Assembly (NCBI GenBank): GCA_018292915.2 | Contig: JACVVK020000163.1 | Location: 1,019,001 to 1,083,000 of the forward strand | Length of the DNA: 64,000 bases | Direction: 5' to 3' | From: Batillaria attramentaria | Taxonomy: Eukaryota > Mollusca > Gastropoda > Batillariidae | Shown: positions 33,243 through 44,782 of the stretch, piece after piece | Layout: the number at the start of each line of letters is the position of its first letter | How positions within the stretch are numbered: the first letter of the stretch is position 1 | The notes under the pieces: generated by a model | What the model was told of the DNA's origin: nothing | Databases searched by the model: none | Seen by the model: only the letters and a program-made list of their open reading frames with translations | Position numbers and translations under genes: made by a program

Positions 33243-35535
33243 TACCTTCAAACTATATTCATATTTCGAGTCTGAAGCATCAGAATGAGAGCAGTGGCCA
33301 TAATTACCGCTCAGTCGCGATACCTCACTCTGTGGTAAAGATTCACGGAAATGGCAAACCAGTCAATTTTACATAACCAGAGACTCGGGATTAAACTATA
33401 TCATTCTAAGGTCTATCACTCGTATCAGGATGCCAGTTCAATTTCCAAGGACATAAACCAGGTGTTTTACGATACATGGAGTGTAATGCAAAAAAAAAAA
33501 AAAAGGGGGGGGGGGGGTACAACGCTGTCAAACGAACGAACGAAAGAGTGAGTGAGGTTTTTAAGGCTTAAAGCCGCGCAAGCCACAAAGACCAATTCGC
33601 GGCTGAGTGTGCCTGCACTACATGAAAAAAAAAAGTAACATTGGACAAAGGATGCAAACTGGTCTACGGGGCGGTGTAAACCCAGGACATGCAGGAGACG
33701 CTGCACCTTCATGCTAATTTCTCGAACTCCCGATTACAAAAAAGCGTAGAAAACAAATAACAATTACAACTAGGTAAAACAAAGATAATACTAAACGCAT
33801 ACACAACAAATATTGCAACGTATCATCTCCTAGGCGCAATAAACAAGTTCGCAGCATATGCCCAACATTACTTCTTCCTAGCTACTGGTAGTGCAGACGT
33901 GACTGAGGGGCTTAAAAACAAGAAATACAGATGAAATGTGACCCTCCACCACGAAATGAGTCTTCTTGTGCTGTTTGTTCATGTTACAAGACGACTCATT
34001 TCGTGGTGGAGGGTCACAAATAGGCCGAACTTAGAAATCAGATGAGAGATGAGAGGAAGGACAGAGCGGCTAAATTCGGGAGTTTCAAAGAGAAAGAGAC
34101 AGGCGAATGGGCTGGTGAGGCCGAGTGAGATAGAGAGGAAGATTCCTTGGTTGCCAATGAAGGCAACATGCCTGGGGTGCAGTTGGAGAAAAGACCGCTC
34201 CAACACGGAACCTCCCCGCCGTGAGGCGGTTTGGGAAAACAACGCACCTGAGAGGGGTGCGTTGTGAAGGTCCTCAACTTGACAGATGTTCAGCAGCACC
34301 AGCAGAGAAGTTGAAATTATTATTATTATTATTATTATTATTATACTTACTGCCTGCAAACTGAAGTGTGTCTGGAAGCCAGCACTGGCTGACAGTCCGT
34401 CGGCACTGGGGAAGGGCTGGGTACCTCGCTCATGCACCACGACACACATTCCGTAGCCTGTCAGGTACGTGGTCAGGGACTCCTCTGTCTCCAGGTTAAA
34501 AATCAGGTCCAGGCCTGTACAGCAGAACTAGATCAGGTTGATGCTATCCAACTGCAGTCACCACAAAAGAAATTGTACAATATCCGAAAATTATGAGGTA
34601 AAAACTGGCCGTGGAGGCCCACGTGACCCACCTGCAGCTGCCCCACTGTCATACACGTGCATGCCACTCGTGTTCATGGTGTAACAGTTACCGAAGTCCA
34701 TCGTCCACTCCCGGGTAAAGTAACTAGACACATTCCTGCAAATGCAAATTCACTCATTCTATTACTGTTGTCTCCTAAGAATTTGTCTTGTTTGCTACAA
34801 ACCACTTCCGACAAAGGAGGATGACTGGTTTCCCTTCCCTACAGAGAGCCCAAATTACTCATGCCTCATTTGTCAATCGACCGGAGGCTCGTGAGTTCAA
34901 TCCCGACAAAGCCAGCATTTGTAAGTACAGTTTTACTGGTCTTGATTGTAATCGGTAAGGAAATTATTCAAGGTAAAATATAACGAAAAGGGTTTCTAAA
35001 GAATGCCTTTCTCCTCCTGAAAAGTGAGCCAGTCAACACATTGAAACTTTTGCCCTAATTGTGGTGATTGCATAAGTCTTCTTTTCGGTTATTTGCTGTA
35101 CAGAATAAACAACACCGCACTGCATAATTCTCTTGTGTGCCGAGGAGAAAGTATATGGTGTTATAATTACCTACCCAGAGAAACATTTGTTCCCGCCGAA
35201 GGTACAGCTGATCAACATGTTCTCAATCTGATGACCTGCAGCTTCGATTTTATCCCTGGAATATCACACGCCGCTCTCTTTAATTTTAGTGAGCTGATCT
35301 TAGTCAGTGTGGATTGAACATGATAAACATAGATAAACAAACCCAAGACCTAGATCAGCGACAAGCCTGAAAAATTGCGTGCCCTCTGATTCACAGCACG
35401 CAGGCTTTTTCGGGTTCTTCGCCGACCTAGAACATTGCACCGTCCCATTATTAAGGAAACACCCGTACTTACACTCCAGTGGTTTGATCCCTGGAGGTTC
35501 AACGCCTCTAAGACAACCACACACACACGCACGCA

Positions 35536-35633
<98 letters not shown>

Positions 35634-35756
35634 CAGAGGCAGTAGAGAGTCAGCACCTGTCTTGTCTGACGATTTCCAGCAGTATTTCTCGACTCTTGTT
35701 GGCAAACGTGTCCAGCCCTTTTGGCGCTATATTGGAATGTGGGCAAGCCTGTCACA

Positions 35757-35796
<40 letters not shown>

Positions 35797-38470
35797 GTAA
35801 TAACTTCCTATAGGTTCCACTGCGAATGTGTATACACCATATGTGTGTACCAAAAAATGGAATTACACCAGTGGGTGAATAAAGCAGTTATTTTCATTTC
35901 ATGTACACTTGAGGCTGGTAGGCATCCGTATCTGTGATTGATATGCAATCAAAATTTATTGCGCAACCCACTTATACTTTTGTTTTGTCGACACGTGCCT
36001 AATGATATAAATCGGTCTTCGTTGACCGTGGTGGGCTTCCTCTTGTTAAAAAAAACAAACCCATCTTGCAAGTGCGCACTTCATCATGATAAACATGCGT
36101 GATGTGTCTTCGAAAAAAAAAATGTCTAGACAGGCAATGTATTCGAGTCTGCACGCTAAACTCCAACCCTGCCCACAAGGAAATCGAACCATGGCTACAC
36201 ACCGGGCTAGAATGGTTGAGCAGATTCTGCAGCTTGCAACTCAGGTTATCAAGGTGACTCCGGCGAATAGGGTTGACGTTACAGAAGGTGAGAGCCGGCA
36301 ACTCTCGTGAGCGGAACTTTAATTCGAAGTTCGTATGGATGGGCCAGGAACGGAAGACGCGAACCAGTGAGTCCATCCGCCACACCAACAGGCCCGTGCA
36401 GCCCGCCAGCAAAAAAACCCAAAAAATCTGAAACGACGGAGTTCAATAGTTCGTTAGTTAGGACTTAACATCGCGCAAGCAACAAAAACCATTTCGCGGC
36501 TTATCAAGGTCCTGCTCCGCCAGATTAAAAATAAAACGGTAGACAATAAAACAAGATATATATATATACAGTATATATATAACTAGAAAATACACTCCTT
36601 GAAAACTGTGATCAACTATTATTATTAACAAGACATGGAGCCCAAATTTTCGGACCCTCCGCGGGCCCTTCATCAGGGGAATACGAAATACAAAATACAA
36701 AATAAATGACGTCATATATATGAGGGCCCTCGTATATATATATATATATATATATATCCAGTTTTAAATGATAAACACGTTTAACCTCTTTGTACATCGA
36801 ACATGTAGAGATCGAGGATATTCCTAGAATAAATTTGTCTCTTTCACGAAGCTAAGGATGCAATCAGGCGGGGGTAGGGGGGGACATCCCGGAAGAACAC
36901 CTTCAAAGAATCTGCACAGTAATGTTTAACATGAATCTCGACAAGATCCACGCACGATATTAAGAAATGTGCGACTGCAAACGGCTCATGACATGGTACA
37001 CACAAGGGGGGGGGGGGGGGGGGCGGGGGTGGTTCTCCCCTTTCAAGAGATGTGAATGCGTAATGTGGGTGTGTCCAATGGACGGAGCACAGGGACTCAA
37101 CCATGACAAATGTCAGGTAGGCGTTTTCCGGACAAATAAATCCAAAACCCGAAACCCCGGACAATCAGATCAACATTCAACATACCGGGGTGTCTGAAAT
37201 AAAACTCCAGTTAAAGATACATAATGCAGCTTTTGGGGGGCTCACAGATCGACCTAAGCTTCTTAGGGCGGCGACAAGAACATAGTCTCATTTAGATGAG
37301 AGCAAAAAATGAGCCCTTTAAGGGCCGCCGTTGCTAAGATATGAGCCAAAATGCGAGCGTACGTACTGGCAGTGCTAACGCAGAAGCAATACTAACTAAC
37401 GACATGGTGAAATCCAGTGCTGACAGGCATATCCTGGTGACAGTCAGAAGGGACGTCATCATTTTGTGAGGAGCAGACGAATCCAAATGGCCGGCGCTGT
37501 ACTCGATACGTGCTACATGTCAATTCGATCAGGGAGTACAGTTCACATGGGGTCGATGCACAGACGTAAAGAGATAGACGCACCGCGGTGGCCGCCGCGC
37601 GCCATGTTGCTAGTACCTGGAAGTGCCAGCTGTTTACATAGCGCGCATAGCACTGGCCAGACGCTATCAGCTGTTTACATTGCGCGCATAGCATTGGTCC
37701 GCTTTATCTTACGTCACATTTCTGATGACGTCTTTCTAAAGAACTTTGTATTTCGAACGAGGCGTCCTATACACAGAGCCTCTGAGTTCTGGTATTAGTA
37801 AGATGGCCGCGATAGGGACACTCGCAAGCAGCGGTGGCAGCGTGCAACGGTGCGTCTATCTCTATACGTCTGTGGGTCGATGGCAACATTACAAGTTTCC
37901 CGAGCTCTAAGATAGCCTTTGGGAAGACCACTTGCCCAACAGTGGCGGCGTCTGGGCGAAACATTTTTTTGACACAGTGGGAGTTGATCACTCTGCAGGA
38001 GGAATCTGTAAGGAGAGAGAGAGAGAGGGAGGGAGAGAGAGAGGGGGGGAGAGAGAGAGAGGGAGAGAGAGAGAGAGGGGGGGGAGAGAGAGAGAGAGAT
38101 GTTTTAAGCGGACATTGTACTTTCCCATGTCTGGGACTGAAATAAAGTATCTTGTATCTTGTAGGTACGCTATGAAAATTACCTTCATCACCCATGGCCA
38201 TAGCCCTTTGCACTCAGGAGGCGAGTGTCGCAACTTGCCCAGTCCGTTCCATGCCGTGGTGTCAATCATGTAATCACAGAAGCCATAGAGGGATTGTTTA
38301 ACGTTCGAGCAGCCCGTCTCATTAGAAGTACCGCCTTCCTTGGGCTTGCCTTCGTTGGCAGCGGAGGAATTTTCAACGTTCGTACCTCCAGTCTCATCAC
38401 AAGTACCGCCTTTCGTGGGCGTGTCTCCGTTGGCAGCCATTTTCAGGTCCAGCGGTTCCGTTAGACTCAT
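29657..38470 (-). CDS. DEG/ENaC/ASIC-family cation channel (gene 2), 13 exons
   Basis: Exons, 5' to 3': 38470-38183 (homology with gene 1 favours the inner Met at 38440), 36427-36203, 35748-35657, 35255-35175, 34735-34632, 34514-34351, 33329-33246, 33009-32895, 32604-32517, 31834-31777, 30748-30657, 30117-30042, 29866-29657. The phases join to 548 residues from the inner Met. Exons 2-10 and 12 match gene 1 in length or length modulo 3. Motifs: FCDYMIDTTAWNGLGKL (His of the HG motif replaced by Asn), LTFCNVNP after TM1, FESLNYERIEQ, and GGMIGLFLGAS in TM2. Two cysteines kept in gene 1 are replaced (TCHAER; YFDC). The C-terminal tail contains a SINE-derived segment. It is probably a plasma-membrane cation channel subunit, convergent with gene 1. 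Confidence 0.87.
29698..29733 (-). mobile_element. SINE family A tail fragment inside coding exon 13 of gene 2
   Basis: The 36 bp equal the 3' tail of SINE family A (GTGGTGGAAAAGGACGTTAA on the minus strand). They are flanked by a perfect 12-bp duplication TGCTTCTGAGAC (29686-29697 and 29734-29745). Insert plus one duplication is 48 bp, so the reading frame is kept. It is translated as NVVEKDVKPPNT, bracketed by the repeated residues LRS, in the cytosolic C-terminus. Confidence 0.9.
30477..30543 (-). pseudogene. Out-of-order duplicate of exon 9 in gene 2 intron 11
   Basis: The minus strand shows an acceptor (CTCCTTAG), a 67-nt exon-like block reading KDIVSQGKRYCNCFNPC, and a GTAAGTAT donor. 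It resembles gene 1 exon 9 more than gene 2's own exon 9 (32604-32517). The sequence that follows it also matches the intron after gene 1 exon 9 (GTGCTGGCTGAT, GGAAATGTGATTAGCGCGAA). Including it would break the frame (67 = 1 modulo 3), so it is probably a relic or a rarely used exon. Confidence 0.75.
31110..31680 (+). mobile_element. LINE tail fragments with (CAT)n and (GT)n arrays
   Basis: (CAT)n lies at 31113-31147, and a fragment shared with 4995-5045 at 31148-31200. A CR1/L2-like C-terminus (WNDLPVSIKYAD ... FKTKLKTHLF) lies at 31315-31410, a GT array at 31440-31507, and a 3' tail (AAGGCGCCCTGAGCTCCC ... (TTA)n) at 31607-31672. It lies in gene 2 intron 10. Confidence 0.75.
31895..31942 (+). 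mobile_element. SINE family D, 3' end fragment
   Basis: Only the end of the family is present (GGGAGGAACACCACTGGAGC ... AGAGTTGGGGCAG), followed by an A tract. Confidence 0.7.
33068..33240 (+). mobile_element. SINE family A tail fragment and (CA)n(GA)n array
   Basis: The 3' half of the SINE (TTCTCGTTGCCC ... GTGGTGGAAAGGACGTTTAAC) is followed at 33155-33240 by CA and GA repeats. These lie just outside gene 2 exon 7. Confidence 0.8.
33545..34315 (-). repeat. Dispersed repeat D2, second copy with hairpin insertion
   Basis: It is the inverted counterpart of 7985-8675 and carries the LINE-like tail at its 33545 end. It contains an extra 82-bp hairpin at 33937-34018 not found in the other copy. 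It lies in gene 2 intron 6. Confidence 0.78.
33937..34018. mobile_element. Hairpin mini-element with 26-bp perfect arms
   Basis: Arms 33937-33962 and 33993-34018 are perfect inverted copies starting TGTGACCCTCCACCACG. The element is absent from the matching place in the other D2 copy (about 8283), which shows it moved in. The ends resemble the GTGACCC...GGGTCAC motifs at 23573-23600 and 32166-32195. Confidence 0.8.
35520..35795. repeat. (CA)n(GA)n microsatellites flanking gene 2 exon 3
   Basis: CA/GA array at 35520-35632 and CA array at 35755-35793. Exon 3 (35657-35748) lies between the two arrays, only 7 and 25 bp away. Confidence 0.9.
36464..37190 (-). mobile_element. 3' end of LINE-1a family
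   Basis: On the minus strand the coding tail reads CVPCHEPFAVAHFLISC and YCADSLKVFFRDVPP, as in the copy at 1826-2346. It is followed by an AT-rich 3' UTR with (AT)n runs and the CGCGAAATGG...GCTTGCGCGATG tail. A G/C-run (37008-37022) interrupts the coding part. It lies in gene 2 intron 1. Confidence 0.75.
37588..37875 (+). promoter_or_regulatory. Promoter-like repeat, second copy
   Basis: It is the same block as 7192-7490, including TTACGTCACATTTCTGATG and AAGATGGCCGCGA. Here it is in gene 2 intron 1, oriented opposite to the gene. If active it could give an antisense transcript over exon 1 of gene 2. This is an inference from motifs. Confidence 0.45.
38010..38100. repeat. (GA)n tract next to gene 2 exon 1 donor side
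   Basis: GA/GGGA repeats begin about 80 bp inside intron 1. Confidence 0.9.
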
Positions 38471-38508
38471 ACTACAACTCACACTCAGACATTTTGGGTG
38501 TATAGGAA

Positions 38509-38612
<104 letters not shown>

Positions 38613-40440
38613 ATACGTAGCACTATTGACCGAGAATCGAAGGGCTATGGAACACATATTTCAGACGTAGGCTGAATCGTAGGTTTATCGACACGTTGCG
38701 CTATGAACGCAGAATAAAATGACTTTGGATTTGAATACAGGTTTATCGAAAGTCTGTCTACGTAGTACTTAGCATTCACCGTGGGCCGATCTATCGATAC
38801 GCTCGCCTTCCTGCCCTATTGTGTACATGGCGGCACCCGCTGTTAACCAGTCTAACCTGGGCGTTAACCATTTTGGTGTTACGTAAACGCGCTGAGTTTT
38901 GAAGGGGTTGTTCTGAAACAGTTTCGCTTGTATGTGCGCCTGTACGCTCGAAATACTCTCTTGGTGATCAGCAGAGCTCTTAATGCGATACAATATTGTT
39001 TAACACTTTCAGAGAGAGAGAGAGAGAGAGAGAGCGCTGATGACAATGACTCTAAAGCTATTGTCACAATGACCATGTTGAAACTTACCCTTTCTACTAA
39101 ATTATAAAAAAAGACCTAGAGAGGGAGACGCTAATTTGGCTCACTTGTGAAATGGGTCCAGGTCATTCAAAAGCGTATGTTTGTAAAGGTCTTATCACTA
39201 AGTCGATGAACTTAGTGTGTTTGTTGAATTCGAGGTGATCGAGGTGAAGACTAAATTTGTCACCGACTTGCGAGGACCAATGTAGGTTTCAGATGGCTTC
39301 ATTACCACAATGATCATCTCGAAGTCAACAAACACAGACAGTTCATCGCCATTGTAACGTAATTTGAGTGTGCCGCGTGCTGTGACGCAATGTCTGACTC
39401 GTCTCGCCATTTTCATTTTGTAGGTCACTTCTAAAAATACCTCACACGTATGACAAAGTAACTCAAAACCAAAACATTCTATCTAGCGAATTTTTCATTA
39501 TTTGGTAATTAAAAATAATTAAATAAGGCAAATATGTATGGTTTGCGGCAACAAATTTGGAGAAAAAAAATCTACAAAACAACAAAGGGCGCTCATTTCT
39601 GTGCGACGGTAGGCGAGCGAAGTGCGCAATAGTTCCATGGAATGTGCATAGCCGGTCGATAGTTCTGCAGCGGGAACGTGTGAATACCTGGTTTTGCTGA
39701 ATCATTTTTGATAAAATTATTGACAGCGTAGTGTGCGACGTTGAAACTGAGATTCGTGCTGCTCTAGAGTGCACAGTATTTGGTTTGTGTGCTCGCTGCA
39801 GCGACGGTGATGCTCTGGGTGATGCTCTTTATCATTATACGAACAGACCGCGTATGCAGGCACACAAACAGACAGACGACGGACGATCAGTACATAGACT
39901 CACGCTGGAACCCACGTGAGCCAAAAATCATTCAAACAAGAGAATGTACGCCAAGACGCAGTAAACAAGATGGCCACCAGCCCAATATGTTGTTTCCATT
40001 CAATGACCTGCTGTAGTCACAGTCGTACTCGTTGTGTCATGTATGTGCATGGCCGTACGAGTGAGTGTTTGGCATGTTTTATGTTTTTATGAGAGACCAC
40101 AAAGCAATGTTCCTCTTTTGGAAATTTAATAAATGTCTTATGTCTTATGTATGCAGCCCGCGCGCACACGAACGCAAGCTCTCTGACATCAAGCATGCTG
40201 ACATAAAGAAAGTACTGGAAACCCTTTCCGTGCCTCTATGCACTTGCAAAACCCCAAACACATGAGGTCGTGTGAGCTCGCCTAGCTGGTTGACGTCATA
40301 AACTTTTTGGCGTATGCGAGGTTCTACATGGGTGAATGAATTCTTGTAATAAAGTCGTTCCCCTTTGACAGAGTTACTTCCCGCAGACCTGACTGACAGA
40401 CGATTGCTTACTGGTATCGGAAAAGAGACTCTCTCTCTCT
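38613..40440. other. Intergenic between gene 2 and gene 3, no gene seen
   Basis: No splice-supported exon was found. There is a short GA array at 39011-39034. The 5' flank and any promoter of gene 2 should be at its left end. Confidence 0.45.
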
Positions 40441-40449
40441 CTCGCCTTA

Positions 40450-40998
40450 GGCGCGCGCTTAGTTGAGAGTCCGTATTCATGCTATCTACGTCCAAAAAAT
40501 GGAGTGGTTTAGGTAAATATTACGCCTTTAAACTCCAGAAAGCCACTTTTTCTGAAAAGGGCGATAACTCGCAAATCATGTGTGCAATCGTACCTGGATC
40601 GGGCCTTCTATTCAACAATCTTGAATCATTTAGAAACCCCAAATTTGAAATCGATCGGTTCAGTATTTTCGGAGAAATAGGCATCTGAACTGGGTTCACA
40701 TGCAATGTCAACTCAGGCTCGGTTTACATGAAAACTATAAGAGCGACCATTTTCTAGTAGTGACTCTGTTCAGAGTCCGTATTACAGCTATCTACTGCCA
40801 AAAAAATTGAGTGATTTAAATAAATATTACGCCTGTAAATGAAAGACAACCAACTTGTCTCAAAAGGGCGATAACTCCCAAATCACTTAAGCAATCATCA
40901 CACGCTTGGTTTCTCTAATGTAACATTTTGATATATTTGGATACCCCAAATTTGAAGCCATTCGGTTGAGTATTTTCGAAGAAACGGGCCCGGACACA

Positions 40999-41000
<2 letters not shown>
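40450..41000 (+). repeat. Diverged direct duplication, about 270-bp units
   Basis: Unit 40465-40700 and unit 40765-41000 share AAATATTACGCC, AAAAGGGCGATAACTC, CCCCAAATTTGAA and TATTTTCGGAGAAA-type blocks. They are older than most repeats here, judging by divergence. Confidence 0.7.
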
Positions 41001-41002
<2 letters not shown>

Positions 41003-41080
<78 letters not shown>

Positions 41081-41293
41081 GGCACTCACTGAGGAGGAGA
41101 AGCGCGTTCGGCGCACCATACATGCCAGCATCGATGACGCACGTTTTGTTACGTAATTGTCAGAGTTACACTTGCATAATCGTCTCTGCGAGAGATCGGC
41201 AGTGACGTGCGTTTGTACCACAGATGCTTGCCCATGAACGTGGAAAATTTAGCCCGTCCTATGATGTTGTTTCCATTACTATGGAAACAACAT

Positions 41294-41327
<34 letters not shown>

Positions 41328-41456
41328 ACATTTCGATGTGCCCAGCACATTGGTTGTCCGAAAGATATCCACAACCGTATCAATCGATACAGGCTAACCA
41401 AAATTATGTTATGATAAACCCACGTAGGTTTGTTCTGGAGAGAGAGAGAGAGAGAG

Positions 41457-41530
<74 letters not shown>
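41003..41530. repeat. (CA)n, (GA)n and (GT)n arrays
   Basis: CA at 41003-41077, GA at 41296-41325, GA then GT at 41438-41530. Confidence 0.9.
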
Positions 41531-41532
<2 letters not shown>

Positions 41533-41744
41533 TGCGCGCGCATCCTTCTAACCCAAGAAATGAAGTACCCGATTCAACTTACCTGAGAGCGTGGTCTGAG
41601 CTAAGACCTTGGCCGCCACCTTTCGAATTTTAAGTCACTGTTCTGTTACCTTCTGTCCAAAGCGGCAGACACAGCGCGTTGAAATGTCAAGCTATCATAT
41701 TTATACGCGTCTCCTCGGGTGGAAAGTAGTTTCTTCACGCCGAA

Positions 41745-41905
41745 ATGACCATTGTCGTACATATGTGGGCTGAGCATTTCCAGAGAAGATGAGAAGAAGC
41801 CGGAGTACCCGGAGAGAATCCCCGACGATCGGCCCGAAGAAACGGTGCTACTTACTTCAGCTTAAAAATCCGATGTCTAAAGTGGGATTCGAACCTCACT
41901 CTCTT
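41745..41905 (-). mobile_element. SINE family B, partial copy, inverted
   Basis: The central block (CCGGAGTACCCGGAGAGAA, GACGATCGGCCC) and the tRNA-like B-box side (GGGATTCGAACCTC) are present on the minus strand. Confidence 0.75.
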
Positions 41906-42927
41906 GCTCAGACTTACTCCCCGTTCAAAGAGAACAAAACGCGTAAGCGAGATTTACATCTCTTGGTTTCTCTTGCACATGCAAAATAAATCGATGGAGG
42001 CAAACTGTAATGAAAGCTGACAGCAGCCGTGATATATTTACACCACAAACAGCTATTTCAACTATTTTACAAAATATTAACTTTATGTGATATTTTGATT
42101 ATTGCATGAATATCTAAATCAACACTTATCTAAGTGTATTCTGGGGAACATGTTCATTTGTTTTACAGACGCCGCATTTGAAGAAATAGCTATATATTGT
42201 GTAGAAGCAGATTTCTGTTGTACCATATTTTTACTCCAGAGTCAAAAATATCGAGTCGATTTGTTGTAAAGGGAGAATCTTTTTCTCCCTTTCGTGGCCA
42301 GGGAATACTTCTGTCGTATAAAAGATACCAACCTTTTTTTTTCTCTGATGAAGAATTTCTTAAGGATATTTTATTTCCAGAGTAATCTTATGAGGAGTAC
42401 GTGTTTCTGCTTACCATATCTGTACCTGGCGGGATGGTCACGGCACGGGGTCATACAAGATTTGGAAATGCGCCTACCTGGTCGCTCTTGGTCGGGTACA
42501 TCGCCTATCAGTTTTGGCGACATGATACGCACCGTGCGAAATCGCCAGATTTAAACGACAGTGACCATATCAGCCTTCTCCTAACAGCGTGTGCCAGTTC
42601 TATGATTTTATTTTTCACTGTGGGCAGAGGAAAGTATTTTTCAGAAACTGTGGGTTGTATAGCACGCATTGACACTTTTTTTTTTGGCACTGGTCTCCCC
42701 GCCAAAGTGAGTGTGCATACTTGCATAGTGCAATGGCACGACTGGTCGTTAAGTTCATGCCGATCCACGATCCGTACACATAATTATACTCATACATTGC
42801 CAGTGTCATGCCAAGCTTGACGGAATATATTTTAGTTGTCCGATTTGGCAATATCTTCCAGCTGTATGAAGCATGGTTAATTCAATTCATTGACTGCGAC
42901 GTTCTTACAAAAGCCTTTACCTCTTCG

Positions 42928-42967
<40 letters not shown>

Positions 42968-43154
42968 CCACCACCACTCCCTCCAAGTCTCTGGTTTATT
43001 TGGCTTTCTCTGAGGTTTATTTTTTATTTTAATTTTATTTTTAGTAGATAGTCTCTGTAGCATTAGCAACGGCAAGTTTGCAAACTGCCGAATTTCTGTC
43101 AAAACTTTTACCGTTGATAAATGAAGTTTAATCGTCATCATCATCATCATCATC

Positions 43155-43192
<38 letters not shown>

Positions 43193-43740
43193 GGAGCGTC
43201 AAGTTTAAACTCAACTTGCACACTTTTGAGAAAACGTATTAAACTGATTGAGAAGCCATTTGGGGCGGTTGTATGGTGTAAAGCTGCTTTAGAAATTGCA
43301 AAATAACTTCCTTGTTGGTGAATGCGGTGTTTTTTTTTTTTCCGCTGAGCGTGTACTCGTCTTACAGGCGTATCTTATTCTGGTGTAAGTTTCGGTGTTG
43401 GCTCAGTGCCAGTCACAGTTGTGCTACGGGTGAAAAGGTCACCGTCACCGTCGAGTTGAGCTCTCGCACGTTACGTCATCAAAAAGTACGTGGCAGACAA
43501 CCCTGTGCTTTTCCTGTTTGTCCGCCAGAAGCAGCCAAGCACCTCTATCGTCTATCTTTATTGTCGATGGACAGCAGAGCACAATGTGCATACCACGTGA
43601 TAAGAGCTCTATACCGTTTAGGTGCGTGCTACAACTGAAAAACCTATCAGAGCTGAAGCAGCCAGCATGCTGTACCTAGCCCGTGTTAACGAGCAACCTT
43701 AAAACATCTAACAAAATGAAACAAAAAAAGATGTGTTTGA
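41906..43740. other. Intergenic, no gene seen
   Basis: No exon is supported. It contains a poly(C) run, (CAT)n (43132-43160), (TC)n (43161-43190) and a fragment (GCAACGGCAAGTTTGCAAAC) of a LINE-like 3' UTR repeat also seen at 57710-57780 and 60045-60140. Confidence 0.45.
42928..42965. repeat. Poly(C) run of 38
   Basis: An unbroken homopolymer of about 38 C. Length may be affected by sequencing. The complementary G run could form G-quadruplexes. Confidence 0.85.
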
Positions 43741-43743
43741 TTG

Positions 43744-44264
<521 letters not shown>

Positions 44265-44566
44265 AAAGCTATACAGCGATGAACAAAAATTTGAGATCTC
44301 TCCCCCCCCCCACCCCCCACTTCCCCAACACCTACCCCTACCCCAGCCTCTCCACTGCCTTGTGCTTCTAGCTCAAACTGATAAAATCTCAGTCTTTTTC
44401 ATATATGTATATAATGCATAATCACGCGAAAGCAAGAGGCCTGCAGACTGAACGGAGAGGGGACACGTTCAAACTGACGTAATTCAACTCCACGAGTCAG
44501 TGCTGGCTGCTATGGATGTGAAGCTAGCCTTCCTAAAACACCCTGATCGGCACTCCCATTACGCGT

Positions 44567-44775
44567 CGTAACCTTGAGTTGACCTTGAGTTTGGATCGTC
44601 TGAAACCTTGAGTTGACCTTGAGCTTGGATCGTCTGTAACCTTGAGTTTACCTTGAGCTTGGATCGTCTTTAACCTTGAGTTGACCTGGAGCTTGGATCG
44701 CCTGTAACCTTGAGTTGACCTTGAGCTTGGATCGTCTGTAACCTTGAGCCTTGAGCTTGCATCGTTTGTATATCC
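44567..44775. repeat. Minisatellite, about 34-bp unit, about 6 copies
   Basis: The unit starts AACCTTGAGTTGACCTTGAG and ends TTGGATCGTCTGT, with small variants and a shortened last unit. It begins 8 bp beyond the stop codon of gene 3 (stop at 44785-44783) and so would lie in the gene 3 3' UTR. Within the unit, CCTTGAG is itself repeated. Confidence 0.9.
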
Positions 44776-44782
44776 TTGCCCT

